A DNA stretch of 64,000 nucleotides from Hymenobacter qilianensis. Lineage in GTDB: Bacteria > Bacteroidota > Bacteroidia > Cytophagales > Hymenobacteraceae. The notes beneath the pieces are model-generated. The model worked only from the letters and a program-made list of their open reading frames with translations, was not told where the DNA came from and ran no database searches. A program made the position numbers and the translations under genes. How positions within the stretch are numbered: the stretch's first letter is position 1; each line of letters opens with the position of its first letter. Positions 7,744 to 17,802 of the stretch are shown here, piece after piece. The stretch lies in the NCBI RefSeq assembly GCF_014489555.1, contig NZ_CP060784.1, forward strand, positions 3,596,001-3,660,000, in the 5' to 3' direction.

Positions 7744-10251
7744 TCATGGATGGCATGCCGATGGGAGCTCCGGGGGCATTTCTGCCGCCGGTGGGGCGGT
7801 GAACGACTTTGGGTCGGCGCGGAACTGCTCGATCTGCGACAAGCCAAAAAGCAGGTTGGCTTGCTGCGGCCCTTTGCCCCGCTTGGCTTCCTTGCGCATC
7901 CACTGTTGTAAGTCGTCTATGGCCAGCAAGGCCTGTCCGCGCACGCTGGCGGAGGCTCGGTTGTCGGCCGCGAGCTGTAGCAGGTACTTCAGGGTCAGGT
8001 TGTTGACCACCGTTTGGAGCGCGCCGGCGTAGCCGGTTTCGGGCTTGGCGCGCCAGGTACGATCCACCAACCGCTCAACTACGGGCAGGAACCCAGGCTG
8101 CCGACTGTCGCGGGCCTGGTATTCGATAAGGCGCGCGGCGCGCTGCGGGTTGAGCAGGGAGGCGATAGTTGGGCCGGCGGCGGCTTCGGCGGCAGCCAGC
8201 GGATCGAAGGTGGGGCCGGTGTAGCCCGCAAAGGTTTCCAGCGTCTTGGGGTAGCCCGATGGCCGGGGCGGAATTTTGGCAATCAGCGCCTCAGGCAGCT
8301 GTAGCGCGGCCGGCGTGACAGTGGTTAGCAGCGCCTCAAACGCCTGCCACTGCACGGCCGGGTCCACCATCTGGGTCGGAGCCTGACCATCGTTTTTCAC
8401 GGCGTGAGTGAAAAATTGCCCCCCAAGCGATTTGGCCACAGCTTCTACCTGGTAGCGGTGGAGCAGATACATGGGCACCAGCACTTCTTCCAGCGTAGCC
8501 ATGGGCGCCTCGGAGCGGATGGCTTTTTCAGAAAACTGGTCGAGCACGTGGCGGCGCACTTTCATCAGCGTGGCTAGCTGAGCAATTGGGTCGGTGCCGT
8601 CTTCCCACTGGTTGGCGGCCGGGTGCGCGTAGCCACCAATGTCGGGGATGAAGCGGTGGCCCTGCTGCAAAGTCTCCTGCATGATGCGCTCGAGCGCCTG
8701 GTTTTCGTCGGTGCCCTTGGGGAAATCGGCGTATCCCCATGTTATGGCGCGCTTGTCCCAGCTGCCGATGCCCACGGCGTAGGCCTGCGATAAGTCGAGG
8801 GTGCCGTCGGGCTGCAGACTGAATCGCGGAAACGGATAATCCATCACCGAAGCGCGGTCTTTGGTGCTGGCGGTAAAGTTGTGGTGCAGCCCGAGCGTAT
8901 GACCGATTTCGTGGGCCGACAGCTGGCGAATACGAGCCAAAGCCATCTGCTCCATTTTGTCGGATACGGGCTTGCCATCTTCGTAGGGCTGCAATAAGCC
9001 CTCAGCAATAAGGTAGTCTTGCCGGTGCCGGTCGGCGCCCAATGACACGATGCCTTTGATGATTTCACCCGTGCGCGGGTCCACGTAATTGGCCCCGTAC
9101 GAATAGGCCCGCGGCACGCCCGACCGGTTGATCCAGTTGACCATATTGTAGCGGATGTCCATAGGGTCGGCGCCCACCGGCAGCTCTTTTATCTGGAAGG
9201 CATCCTTGTAGCCAGCTGCCTCAAAGGCCTGATTCCACCACGCGCCACCATCCAGCAGGGCTTTTTTGATGGACGCCGGCGCTCCCCGATCGACGTAGTA
9301 CACAATAGGCTTCACGGCTTCGCTGACGGCGGCCGTGGGGTCCTTCTTTTCGAGGCGGTGCCGCACAATGAAGCGCTGCGCCAGCGGCTGACTCATGGGG
9401 GCGGCAAAGTCCAGGTAGCTAAAGTCCTGGAAGCCGGAGCGGGGGTCAAACTTGCGGGGGCGAAATCCCTTTTCGGGTAGCTCAATGAAAGCTTGGTGCA
9501 TCTGCACGGTCACGGCGTTCGGGTCGGGCGCAATGGAGTAGTCGGCGCCGCGGCCGGGCGTGCTCGTAAACGTAATCATGGCCTCGAACTCCGTGTTCTT
9601 GGGGAAGTTGCGCGTGTTTTCCAGGTACACAGCCGAGCGCGACTCGTCGACTTTGTAGGGGATGGGTTGCCCGGTGCCGGGGCCGCCCATCAAACTGGAG
9701 CCGGGCCCCTGATACCCGCGGCTGCCCAGCCCTTCAGCAATTTTCTGGCTGTCGCGCACCAGAAAAGGCGTGAGGTCGATCAGCACTTTCGAGCCTTCCG
9801 TGGCCACCGGCGCGAATCCCCAGATAACGGACTTAGCAAAGGCATTATCTACTGCGCGCTGCTCGTCGGCGTTGTCGGTCACGGCCCGGTAGTCGTAGTT
9901 GGGCTCGATGAGCAGGATTTTGCCCCCCACCCGAATAAACTTGGCAATGGCCGAGCTGCTCTGGCCCCGCTCAATGCCTTTGCCCACGCTGCTGGCCAGG
10001 GAGCCGAAGTACAAAAACTCCTGGTCGAACCGCTCAACTTCCAGGAAAATTTTGCCCGTTTTCTGGTCGTAATAGAAAGGAAAGTAGCCGTCGAACTTCT
10101 GCATGCCTTTGACCTGCGCGGCCAGCGAGCCGGTGGGCTTGGCGGCGGCTTTGGTGGCCGGGGCGGCTTGCTGGGCAAGCGCTGCCGGTCCGTGGAGGGC
10201 CAGCAAGCCGATGATGAGAAGTTCGAAAGAATTGCGTGTAACGTGCTTCAT
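7744..10251 (-). CDS. Secreted zinc-dependent metalloprotease (DUF5117/DUF4953 family)
   Basis: 835 residues from the ATG at 10251, with a signal peptide ending at ALAQ. The catalytic signature HEIGHTLGLHHNF lies near residue 443, giving the two zinc-binding histidines, the catalytic Glu and a third downstream His ligand, as in metzincins. The N-terminal segment (FDGYFPFYYDQKTGKIFLEV) is typical of the DUF5118/DUF5117 region of this bacteroidete family and DUF4953 follows the active site. It should act in the periplasm or at the cell surface. The track-style longer start is rejected because it adds residues in front of the signal peptide. Confidence 0.9.
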   Translation of the reverse strand: MKHVTRNSFELLIIGLLALHGPAALAQQAAPATKAAAKPTGSLAAQVKGMQKFDGYFPFYYDQKTGKIFLEVERFDQEFLYFGSLASSVGKGIERGQSSSAIAKFIRVGGKILLIEPNYDYRAVTDNADEQRAVDNAFAKSVIWGFAPVATEGSKVLIDLTPFLVRDSQKIAEGLGSRGYQGPGSSLMGGPGTGQPIPYKVDESRSAVYLENTRNFPKNTEFEAMITFTSTPGRGADYSIAPDPNAVTVQMHQAFIELPEKGFRPRKFDPRSGFQDFSYLDFAAPMSQPLAQRFIVRHRLEKKDPTAAVSEAVKPIVYYVDRGAPASIKKALLDGGAWWNQAFEAAGYKDAFQIKELPVGADPMDIRYNMVNWINRSGVPRAYSYGANYVDPRTGEIIKGIVSLGADRHRQDYLIAEGLLQPYEDGKPVSDKMEQMALARIRQLSAHEIGHTLGLHHNFTASTKDRASVMDYPFPRFSLQPDGTLDLSQAYAVGIGSWDKRAITWGYADFPKGTDENQALERIMQETLQQGHRFIPDIGGYAHPAANQWEDGTDPIAQLATLMKVRRHVLDQFSEKAIRSEAPMATLEEVLVPMYLLHRYQVEAVAKSLGGQFFTHAVKNDGQAPTQMVDPAVQWQAFEALLTTVTPAALQLPEALIAKIPPRPSGYPKTLETFAGYTGPTFDPLAAAEAAAGPTIASLLNPQRAARLIEYQARDSRQPGFLPVVERLVDRTWRAKPETGYAGALQTVVNNLTLKYLLQLAADNRASASVRGQALLAIDDLQQWMRKEAKRGKGPQQANLLFGLSQIEQFRADPKSFTAPPAAEMPPELPSACHP

Positions 10252-10587
10252 GCAGGAAAGGAGTAGGGACGCGAGGTAAGGCAAGTAAGGTTACAATAAT
10301 TTAGGGAAGGAACCCAATTATCAGCGTTTTAGACATCGTGGGGGGCAAATTTGGCTAGTAGTCCTGCCAGCTTACTGCGCAGAGCCGCGCCCCGATCCTG
10401 AAGCACAAGCAATGCCGGTTCGAAAGCAGGTCAGGTTCCGATTTATCATAACAGTACAGGAGAGTCGGGGCGGGGAATTACTGCTCCTTACACTTGCAAA
10501 TGCTTTTCTCGCCTAACGTCCCACACTCGCCTGCGCCGCACCAGAGGTATACTTAAGGGTACATGCGGCTGTGCCAATCCTCACAAC
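10252..10587. other. Divergent intergenic region
   Basis: This gap separates the minus-strand metalloprotease from the plus-strand GH28 gene and must hold both promoters. It contains one copy of the dispersed motif (G6 run at 10340-10345, then CAAATTTGG). I see no gene or RNA in it. Confidence 0.5.
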
Positions 10588-12126
10588 ATGGTTCTGCGCT
10601 ACGTTTTTCTGCTCCTGGGGCTTCTGGCTATCAGTCTGCAATCGGTTGCTGCGCCGGGGGGCAATTTTAACATTCGCGACTACGGAGCCAAAGGCGACAG
10701 CGCCACCCTCGATACCGACGCGATAAACAAAACCATAGAGGCGGCCGCCAAGGCGGGCGGGGGCACGGTGTACTTTCCGGCCGGCACTTACCGCAGCTAT
10801 TCTATCCGGCTGCAAAGCCGCATTTCGCTTTATCTGGATCAGGGAGCAACGCTGCTGGCCGCCACGCCGGTAGGCGAAATCGGCTACGACGCGCCGGAGC
10901 CGGGCGCGGGCAACAGCTTCCAGGATTTTGGGCACAGCCACTGGCACAACAGCCTCATCTGGGGCGAAAACCTGACCGATATTTCCATTCTCGGCCCCGG
11001 CACCATTTACGGCCACGGCCTGACGCGGGAAGGGCCGCACCGGGCGCCGGTGGGCAATAAAGCCATTGCCCTGAAGCTCTGCCGCAATGTTATTTTGAAA
11101 GATTTCACGATGCTGCTTGGGGGGCATTTTGCGCTTCTGGCCACAGGCGTCGACAACCTCACCATTGATAATCTGAAGATTGACACCAACCGCGACGCGC
11201 TGGATATTGACTGCTGCCGAAACGTGCGCATTTCTAACTGCACCATCAACTCGCCCTGGGATGATGCTATCTGCCTGAAAAGCTCGTTTGCGCTGGGCTA
11301 CGCCCGGGCTACCGAAAACGTCACGATCACCAACTGCCAGGTCAGCGGCTACGACCGGGGCACGTTGCTTAACGGCACCTGCCAGCGCAAAGAAGCGCAC
11401 CTAGTGCCTGACAAGGAAGGCCCTACCGGCCGCATCAAGTTCGGCACCGAGTCGAACGGGGGCTTTAAGAATATTGCCATCAGCAACTGCGTGTTTGAGT
11501 ACTGCCGGGGGCTGGCGCTGGAAACCGTAGATGGTGGTCTGCTAGAAGACGTGACCATAAGCAACATCACCATGCGCGACATCATCAACGCGCCCATTTT
11601 CCTGCGGCTGGGCGGGCGGCTGCGGGCCCCGGCCGGCACCGAGATTGGCAAGTTGCGCCGCATCAACATCAGCAACGTGAACGTGTACAACGCTGATTCG
11701 CGCTTCGCCACGCTCATCAGCGGTCTGCCGGGCCACCCCATCGAGGATGTCCGGCTCAGCAACATCAACATCTGGTACAAGCTTTTGGAAGCAGCTGATG
11801 CCAGCGCTATACAAAAGGTTGTGCCGGAGCATGAAAAGGACTACCCGGAGCCCCAAAAATTTGGGGTGATACCTGCCTACGGCTTTTTCATTCGGCATGT
11901 GAAGAACATCGAGCTGAGCAATGTAAGCGTGAAGTTTCTGGGTCAGGAAACGCGACCTGTCCTTCTGCTCACCGATGTGCAGGGGGCCACGCTGCGAAAC
12001 GTAACGACCCAAAAGCCCCCCACGGCCCCCACGCTGGTCCTTAGCGACGTGAGCAACCTGACGATTGCAGACAGTGAGCATCTGAAAAATCAGAAGCTGC
12101 GCCACGTAAAATCGAAGGCATTGTAA
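10588..12126 (+). CDS. Glycoside hydrolase family 28 (polygalacturonase/rhamnogalacturonase-like)
   Basis: 512 residues with a signal peptide (ends near SVAAPGG) and the family start NFNIRDYGAKGDS followed by GGGTVYFPAGTY. The catalytic region reads NRDALDID...WDDAICLKS, giving the GH28 acidic residues, then GRIKFGTESNGG, where the classical GHG histidine motif is absent or altered. Repeated beta-helix rungs of the NITISNC type fill the rest. GH28 enzymes cleave polygalacturonan or rhamnogalacturonan. Its neighbours are pectin-type functions, which supports a pectic substrate. Two copies of the dispersed G6C motif lie inside the coding sequence. Confidence 0.88.
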   Translation: MVLRYVFLLLGLLAISLQSVAAPGGNFNIRDYGAKGDSATLDTDAINKTIEAAAKAGGGTVYFPAGTYRSYSIRLQSRISLYLDQGATLLAATPVGEIGYDAPEPGAGNSFQDFGHSHWHNSLIWGENLTDISILGPGTIYGHGLTREGPHRAPVGNKAIALKLCRNVILKDFTMLLGGHFALLATGVDNLTIDNLKIDTNRDALDIDCCRNVRISNCTINSPWDDAICLKSSFALGYARATENVTITNCQVSGYDRGTLLNGTCQRKEAHLVPDKEGPTGRIKFGTESNGGFKNIAISNCVFEYCRGLALETVDGGLLEDVTISNITMRDIINAPIFLRLGGRLRAPAGTEIGKLRRINISNVNVYNADSRFATLISGLPGHPIEDVRLSNINIWYKLLEAADASAIQKVVPEHEKDYPEPQKFGVIPAYGFFIRHVKNIELSNVSVKFLGQETRPVLLLTDVQGATLRNVTTQKPPTAPTLVLSDVSNLTIADSEHLKNQKLRHVKSKAL

Positions 12127-12147
12127 CGTAAAATTTGCCCCCCAACT

Positions 12148-13533
12148 ATGAAAACGTATGTTACGCTCGCCTTTCTCAGCTGCGCTGTTTTGCTCACCGA
12201 CGCGGCTCAGGCCCAGATTGGCCGGCGCTTTCCCTCGGAGCGCAAGGTGGTGAAAGACCCCGTGACAGGCACCATGCTCACTTTCCTGACCAGCACCCCG
12301 GCCGGCGACTCCAAGATTTACCCCACCCACAACCAGTGGACTTCCGATGGGCAGTGGCTGATTTTTCGCTCCGGCCGGGTGGAAGGGGAGGCCATGGCAG
12401 TGAATGAGAAAACCGGCGACATGGTGCAGGTATCAGAAGGCGGCTACACGGGCATGCTGAATGTGGCCCGCAATGCCATGAAGCTCTACTTTATGCGCCG
12501 TCCGCCCGGCAAGTCTGCCCCCACTAAAGATGCCGCAGCGGGCCCGCCAGCGCCAACATCTCTGCAAATTGTAGAGGTGGATCTGGCTAAGCTCTTTGCC
12601 GACAGCCAGGCCGGTAAAGTGAAGTCGGCCAAGACCTACCAGCGCGTGTGCGGCACCACGCCCGCCGCCATACAAGCCGGTGGCGACATGGCTCTCGACG
12701 GCGACGAAGCCTGGGCCTACTTTCGCGTAGGGAAGGAAGAAGCCGCCCGACATTTGCCCCCCGAAACGAAGCTGGAACCCAATTTTGGCCCTCGCAACAT
12801 GGGCGCTGGGCCATCCGGCATTGCCGCCATGAACATCAAGACCGGCGCCATCAAGCACGTCGTGTCGGTGCCGTTTCAGATTGGGCATATTCAAACCAAT
12901 CCGTGGGTGCCCGGCGAGCTGGTTTTTTGCTGGGAAACCGGCGGCAAGTCGCCCCAGCGTACCTGGACGGTGCTGGCTGACGGCACCGGGCTGCGCCCTC
13001 TGTACCCCGAATCGGAGTACGAATGGGTGACGCACGAAGCTATTATTTCCAAAGATGAGACGGCCATGGCCATTATGGGCCACCGTAAAATACCGGCCGC
13101 CGCTACAGAAGTAGCCGCAGGTACGCCTGTGAGCGGGGCCAATCCCGGCCAGGAAGCCGCTTGGGGGCCATCGGGCACCCGCGAAAAACCAACTGGCCTG
13201 GCCATCGTCAACTTTCGCACCCGGGAAGTGGTGATTGCCGGTCAAACACCCAGCGGCAGCGGCCTCTGGCACGTAAGCGGCTCGCCCGATGGCCGTTGGG
13301 CCGTGGGCGACGACTTCGCCCGCAACGTCTACCTGATCGACCGGCACACCCGCGAAATGCTGCTGCTCTCCGCCGGCCACAAACAAACCGCCGCCGACCA
13401 CCCGCACCCCACCATGAGCCCCGACGGCACCAAAATCGAAATCCAATCAGCCATGCTATCCGATGACAACAAGAGCATGAATATCTGCATCATCCCAGTG
13501 CCGGAGGAATGGCTGAAACGGCAGTATAAGTAA
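12148..13533 (+). CDS. Secreted oligogalacturonate-lyase-like beta-propeller (PL22-like)
   Basis: 461 residues with a signal peptide (MKTYVTLAFLSC...AQAQ) and TolB-like propeller repeats such as DGQWLIFRSGR, SPDGRWAVGDDF and SPDGTKIEIQS. The motifs QIGHIQTNPW and EYEWVTHE supply histidines comparable to those that bind the metal in PL22 oligogalacturonate lyases. It starts 21 bases after the GH28 stop and is probably co-transcribed with it, so it would act on the oligomers GH28 releases. A dispersed motif copy ends only four bases before the ATG. Confidence 0.75.
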   Translation: MKTYVTLAFLSCAVLLTDAAQAQIGRRFPSERKVVKDPVTGTMLTFLTSTPAGDSKIYPTHNQWTSDGQWLIFRSGRVEGEAMAVNEKTGDMVQVSEGGYTGMLNVARNAMKLYFMRRPPGKSAPTKDAAAGPPAPTSLQIVEVDLAKLFADSQAGKVKSAKTYQRVCGTTPAAIQAGGDMALDGDEAWAYFRVGKEEAARHLPPETKLEPNFGPRNMGAGPSGIAAMNIKTGAIKHVVSVPFQIGHIQTNPWVPGELVFCWETGGKSPQRTWTVLADGTGLRPLYPESEYEWVTHEAIISKDETAMAIMGHRKIPAAATEVAAGTPVSGANPGQEAAWGPSGTREKPTGLAIVNFRTREVVIAGQTPSGSGLWHVSGSPDGRWAVGDDFARNVYLIDRHTREMLLLSAGHKQTAADHPHPTMSPDGTKIEIQSAMLSDDNKSMNICIIPVPEEWLKRQYK

Positions 13534-13557
13534 GCCTGGGGGGCTTTTCGTAAATAA

Positions 13558-13657
13558 GAACGTCATGCAGAGCGGCAGCGAAGCATCTCGCGTGCTGACG
13601 AGAAATTACTACTCTAATGGCGAGCGAGATGCTTCGCTGCCGCTCTGCATGACGTTC
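13558..13657. repeat. R1 palindromic repeat, full copy
   Basis: A 100-base element with two perfect 34-base arms (starting GAACGTCATGCAGAGCGG and mirrored at the other end), enclosing a loop that includes GTGCTGACGAGA. Other members of the same family lie near 35535, 49355, 50704 and 51576. It could fold into a long hairpin after the upstream gene. Confidence 0.9.
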
Positions 13658-13673
13658 AATTGATGTGCGCTAT

Positions 13674-14777
13674 ATGAAGGCTTTTGACTTCTGGAAAATT
13701 GTCTCAAAAATCATTTTTGGCACTTGTGCGCTTACTCTGGCAAGTGCAGCTCCGGTTTTTGCCCAGGAAGACCGGGGCTACAAAGTCTACCAGTTTCCGG
13801 CCAACATGATTCCTCGCATTGATGGTCAGACTGATGATTGGGACAGCTTCCCCAGCGAGTACGTAGTCGGCACCGACCAGCTGTGGGACGACTCAAAGCG
13901 CTACCCCAAGCCCGACGCTACCAACCTAGACGTGAAAGTGCGCGTGGCCTGGGTGAAGGGCCTGAACCGGCTTTATTTCTTGTATGAGGCCTACGACAAC
14001 TACTGGGACTTCACGCTGCCCGGCCTGCACAACGACACGTTCGAAATCATCGTCGACGGTGACTTATCCGGCGGCCCGCTCATTGCCGAGCAGCACCCCA
14101 ACCAGAACTTGCCGCTGATGGAGCGGTACTTTGACTTTCACGGCGTGCACGCCCAGAACTACCACATTTTCACGCCGGCCGTGGGCAAAGACTGGGCTCT
14201 GGCCTGGGGCAGTCAGCCCTGGATTAAAGAGCTGCCCTACGCCAACATTGCTTATTCCTATGACTTCAAGCCCGGCCAGCCCGGAAAGCTGGTAGCCGAG
14301 TTCTGGATTACCCCTTTCGATTACGCCGGAACCGAAGGACCCGCGCGAGCCGTGGAATCGGTGCTGACCGACAACAAGAAAATCGGCCTCACCTGGGCCG
14401 TGATTGACTACGACGACGTAAACGACGAGCGTAAAAAAGGCTTCTGGAACCTGTCCAAAAACCACAAAATGTACGGCAATTCCAGCCTGGGGACCATTTT
14501 TACGCTCCTGCCGCTGGCCGAGAAATACCAGCCGAAGCTACAGGCCCAATGGTCATTCAGCGTGACTGATATGGCGCAACGACAAGTAACCTTCAGGGAC
14601 GAAAGCCACGGCAGCATTAAGCGCTGGCACTGGGATTTTGGCGACGGCACCACATCCAAGGAGCAAAGCCCGGTGCACCGCTACAAGGAAGCCGGCAAGT
14701 ACATCGTCGTCCTGAACGTGGAAGGACCGGATGGTAAATCCCGTATGGCGAAGGTGTGGGATGTGGCGGTGAAGTGA
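13674..14777 (+). CDS. Secreted CBM9-like domain protein with C-terminal PKD domain
   Basis: A signal peptide (ends PVFAQ) precedes a domain starting PRIDGQTDDWDSFPSEYVVG, the pattern of carbohydrate-binding module 9-type sugar-binding domains, with NRLYFLYEAYDN and HNDTFEIIVDGD further in. The last 85 residues form a PKD domain (WHWDFGDGTTSKEQSPVHRY). No catalytic motif is seen, so a binding role at the cell surface is likely. The ATG at 13674 is preferred over the GTG at 13665 because it begins the signal peptide cleanly. The gene follows the GH28/PL22-like pair in the same direction. Confidence 0.78.
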   Translation: MKAFDFWKIVSKIIFGTCALTLASAAPVFAQEDRGYKVYQFPANMIPRIDGQTDDWDSFPSEYVVGTDQLWDDSKRYPKPDATNLDVKVRVAWVKGLNRLYFLYEAYDNYWDFTLPGLHNDTFEIIVDGDLSGGPLIAEQHPNQNLPLMERYFDFHGVHAQNYHIFTPAVGKDWALAWGSQPWIKELPYANIAYSYDFKPGQPGKLVAEFWITPFDYAGTEGPARAVESVLTDNKKIGLTWAVIDYDDVNDERKKGFWNLSKNHKMYGNSSLGTIFTLLPLAEKYQPKLQAQWSFSVTDMAQRQVTFRDESHGSIKRWHWDFGDGTTSKEQSPVHRYKEAGKYIVVLNVEGPDGKSRMAKVWDVAVK

Positions 14778-14811
14778 ATCTTAGTCAGCTATGGAATAGC
14801 CTAGAAGAGTA

Positions 14812-15501
14812 TTAGCGAAGATTGATTACTTGCTTTAATGGGTTGTCGTTATCCACAAGGTACTTCTTATCAATCTGTAGATTGCCAATGATGTCTCGGA
14901 ATAAGTCACCTCGGTAATCCTTAAGCCGGTCCTTACCGAAAAGGATACGAAACTGATATAATTTACTGTCGTTCACATACACCAAGCAATAGCCCTTGTA
15001 CGTCTTACCATGCGCAAATAGACCCACGTTTCGTTCGATGGCAAAAGCTTTTTGCATTACCAATTTCTTCAGTGTATCACCTTCGACTACGCGAAAATTT
15101 GGAAAGGCACTCTTCGCCAATTCCTGGGCAAGTGCAGGGTAGTCCAGAGAGGAGTTGTCCTTTATCAAGCGGCTAAAAGTGACGCGCTCAATACTATCGA
15201 GACTGTTGGGCGGCAGCAGGACTAATTCTTGGCCGCTATCTTGATTAACCAAATGTGCCTTCCAATTAGGAGGTACACAAATTACTTCCCGACCAGACTC
15301 AAAAACTGACCAATTAGCTAATTCGAGGCTATTGTCTCGCTCTATATTAAAGGAAGTGACAGTTGCCGTGTCAACCTGCATTTGTGTTGCCGCTTTTAAT
15401 TGTTCATCGCTGACATTTGGTCTGCATTGTGTGCAGATAGAGGCTATTGTAAGTAATAGGAGTATGCGGAAGAGCGAAATGCTATTTAAGAAGTAAGTCA
15501 T
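14812..15501 (-). CDS. Hypothetical lipoprotein
   Basis: 229 residues with a hydrophobic N-terminal helix (SLFRILLLLTIASICTQC) and a plausible lipobox cysteine near residue 26. The mature part is charged and has no motif I recognise. The gene is noticeably AT-richer than its neighbours, which hints at later acquisition. It lies on the opposite strand to the gene before it and convergent with it. Confidence 0.7.
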   Translation of the reverse strand: MTYFLNSISLFRILLLLTIASICTQCRPNVSDEQLKAATQMQVDTATVTSFNIERDNSLELANWSVFESGREVICVPPNWKAHLVNQDSGQELVLLPPNSLDSIERVTFSRLIKDNSSLDYPALAQELAKSAFPNFRVVEGDTLKKLVMQKAFAIERNVGLFAHGKTYKGYCLVYVNDSKLYQFRILFGKDRLKDYRGDLFRDIIGNLQIDKKYLVDNDNPLKQVINLR

Positions 15502-15571
15502 TTTACGGTAACTGGTTCTGCCCGTAAAGATTCATTAAATCAGTAAAGCATTCCAGCTTCTCAAGTTATAA

Positions 15572-16932
15572 CTACTTCAACGTCTGCACTGAGCTGTCAT
15601 TGATGCCATACGGGTGCTGCTTGAGTAGCTGGATAGTTTCAGCCCCAGCTAACAGAACCGGGCCGTAGCCGTGGGCAGCGTACAAATTCACTGGTCGGTA
15701 GTAGTAGAAAGCGGGGTCGAAGCCCATGCCGGTGCCTACGCAGGTGCCTTCTACCTGTCCCTGGGCGTTTACTTTAGTGCTGACCGCGTTCCAAGCCAAT
15801 AGAGCCATGGGGCCGTAGGCTTTGGCATCGAGCCAGCCTTGGTTGATGGCGTGGGCAATGGCGTAGGCGTAGATGGCGGTGGCGGAGGTTTCGAGGTAGG
15901 AATCGGGGCGGTCGAGGAGCTGGTGCCAGAAGCCGCTGCCGGCTTGTTGGGCGGCGAGGCCGCGGGCGTGGGCGCGCAGCAGCTCCAACACGGCCGGGCG
16001 ACCGGGATGGTCGGCGGGCAGCACGTCGAGCAATTCAACTTTTGTCAGCAGTGCCCAGCCGTTGGCGCGGGCCCAGTGAAACTCCGGATGTACGCTCATT
16101 TCCTGCACCCAGCCGTGCATATACAGCCCTTCGACTTATTGAACATACGGGGGGCAAATTGGGTGACTTGCTTCACAGCCTCGTCGTAGTAGCGCCGCTC
16201 GCCGGTGAGCTTGCCCATCTGGGCCAAAGCCGGCACGCTCATGTACAAATCGTCGAGCCAGAGCGTGTTCGGCTGGGGTCGGTTGCGGGCCAGGGTGCCG
16301 TCGGCCAGGCGGAACTCCTTGGTCATGATGAAGTCCATGAAGTTGTTAATCATGGGGCGCAGGTCGGCCGAAGTGTTGGCGCGCTGGGTTTTAATCATGG
16401 CGGCGCACAGCGAGCCGGCATCGTCCAACGCTTTCGGATACAGCACTGAGCGCATGGGCGTAGGGGCCTCGGGGTTGGTTTTCTGATAGGCACTAAAGTA
16501 GGGGCCTAGCTCGCTCAAAAACTTCAGGCGGCTCACAGTATAGGCCGCGTACTTTGGGTCGCCGGTGGTTTCGCTGGCCCGCAGCATGCCCGAATACGTT
16601 ACACCCCACTCGTAGCTGGTGAGGCGGAAGTCGCCGGGGCGAATGATGGCGTCGGGCGAGAATTTGCGCCGGTCGGTGATGGGCGCGTTCGTGTTTTTAT
16701 CGACCAGCTCAGCGGGCGTGGCGGTGTTCAGGTAGTTGTACACACGGTCCAGCACTTGCTTTACTTCCTCGGCTTTCACCTGCCCGTAGGGTATCGGGTA
16801 ATCAGGCTTGAGCAGGTGCAGCGGCGTGGTGGTGTCGTTGGTTTTGGGTGGGGTGGTTTGCGCCAGCAGGGGCGCAGTGTTCAGCAACAACGCCAGCAGG
16901 GGCAGTCGGGAAAGCGTAGAAGAAAGGCTCAT
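15572..16932 (-). CDS. GH105 unsaturated rhamnogalacturonyl hydrolase (frame break near 16128)
   Basis: Starting at the ATG at 16932 (MSLSSTLSRLPLLALLLNTA, a signal peptide), the protein shows the alpha/alpha-barrel features of GH88/GH105: LWLDDLYMSVPALAQMG and, after the break, LYMHGWVQ and HWARANGWALLT, with the catalytic aspartate in LDDLYM. One base is missing in the C3 run 16127-16129 (plus strand); restoring it joins FNKSKG to LYMHGWVQE. GH105 removes the unsaturated uronic acid from rhamnogalacturonan or pectin fragments, so it completes the pathway begun by the nearby GH28 and PL22-like genes. Confidence 0.87.
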
Positions 16933-17264
16933 GCAGTTTGAGGCAGATAGCGGAAGAAAAAACCGATTGTTTTGCATTCCTCCGACAACATCCCAACGAA
17001 GCCCGGCGAGGGAGGCAGGGCTCGTTGCAGTGGTCTGGGGGGCATTTTTTAACCCAGAGAATGCACTACTACCGCAGGATAGACAAGAAATACCGGCCAA
17101 CATACCTGCACCGTACTGTCGCTGCCGATTACAGCTATTCAGCGGGTATATATCACGCGCACTTTTGTGAAAGCAGAGGTAGAAAAAGTCGTACTTATAT
17201 TAAGGTGCAATCTTCAGTCAGTCCTTCCTATTCACCTTCCAAAGTCCCCAGCCGTTCTACTCCC
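16933..17264. other. Divergent intergenic region
   Basis: This gap lies between the minus-strand GH105 gene and the plus-strand GAF gene. It carries one dispersed motif (G6 at 17037-17042, followed by CATTTTTT). Apart from likely promoters I see nothing else; ORFs running through it look like extensions of real genes. Confidence 0.4.
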
Positions 17265-17795
17265 ATGACTACGATATCACAACATGAACTGGCGGCGGCG
17301 CTGGCAACCAATACCCCACCGGCTGAGCGCCTGCAGCGCGCCCTCGATCTGGTAGGGCCACATTTGCTGGTAGATCGGTGCTTTCTGTACGTGCGCGACC
17401 CGTCGCAGGGGCGCGGCCGCATTGCCTTTGTGTGGCGCAAGAACGCTACTGTGCCCGATCCGCGCCACGACTGGCAGAATGATACGGGCGACTTGCCCCA
17501 GGAAGATCCGCTGTTTCGGGCCGCGCTGGCTGCCCGGCCTTCGGTTTACGTCGAAGATGTCACTCAGGCGGGGCCGGACGTGCTCAACCAGGACTTTGAG
17601 CGCCGCACCTTCGGCCACCGGGCCCTGGTGCACGCCCACATCACGGAGCAACAGCAGCTGTGGGGCATTTTGCAGCCCTGCGTATTCGGTGCCCCGCGGC
17701 CCTGGACGCCCGCTGACCGGGAGTACATTGAAGCTGCCATTCCCCTCTTGCTGCCAGTCATTCAGGACTATATACGCTCGCTGAGTAAGGTGTAG
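17265..17795 (+). CDS. GAF-domain protein
   Basis: 176 residues from the ATG at 17265 (MTTISQHELAAAL). The body matches a stand-alone GAF domain: DLVGPHLLVDRCFLYVRD, a variable binding region, RTFGHRALVHAHITEQQQLWGIL and a closing helix. It has no effector or kinase domain, so it is a small ligand- or light-sensing module that may act with a kinase elsewhere. It converges with the glucosidase gene, the two stops being only 7 bases apart. Confidence 0.8.
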   Translation: MTTISQHELAAALATNTPPAERLQRALDLVGPHLLVDRCFLYVRDPSQGRGRIAFVWRKNATVPDPRHDWQNDTGDLPQEDPLFRAALAARPSVYVEDVTQAGPDVLNQDFERRTFGHRALVHAHITEQQQLWGILQPCVFGAPRPWTPADREYIEAAIPLLLPVIQDYIRSLSKV

Positions 17796-17802
17796 CCATT
17801 CG

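Noticed and set aside
9493..10266. Plus-strand ORF of 257 codons opposite the metalloprotease
   Set aside because: The composition is that of a shadow frame and the opposite strand carries a complete signal peptide.
13558..13657. CRISPR-like or attachment-site palindrome
   Set aside because: There is no regular array of repeats and spacers and no integrase; the copies are dispersed single palindromes.
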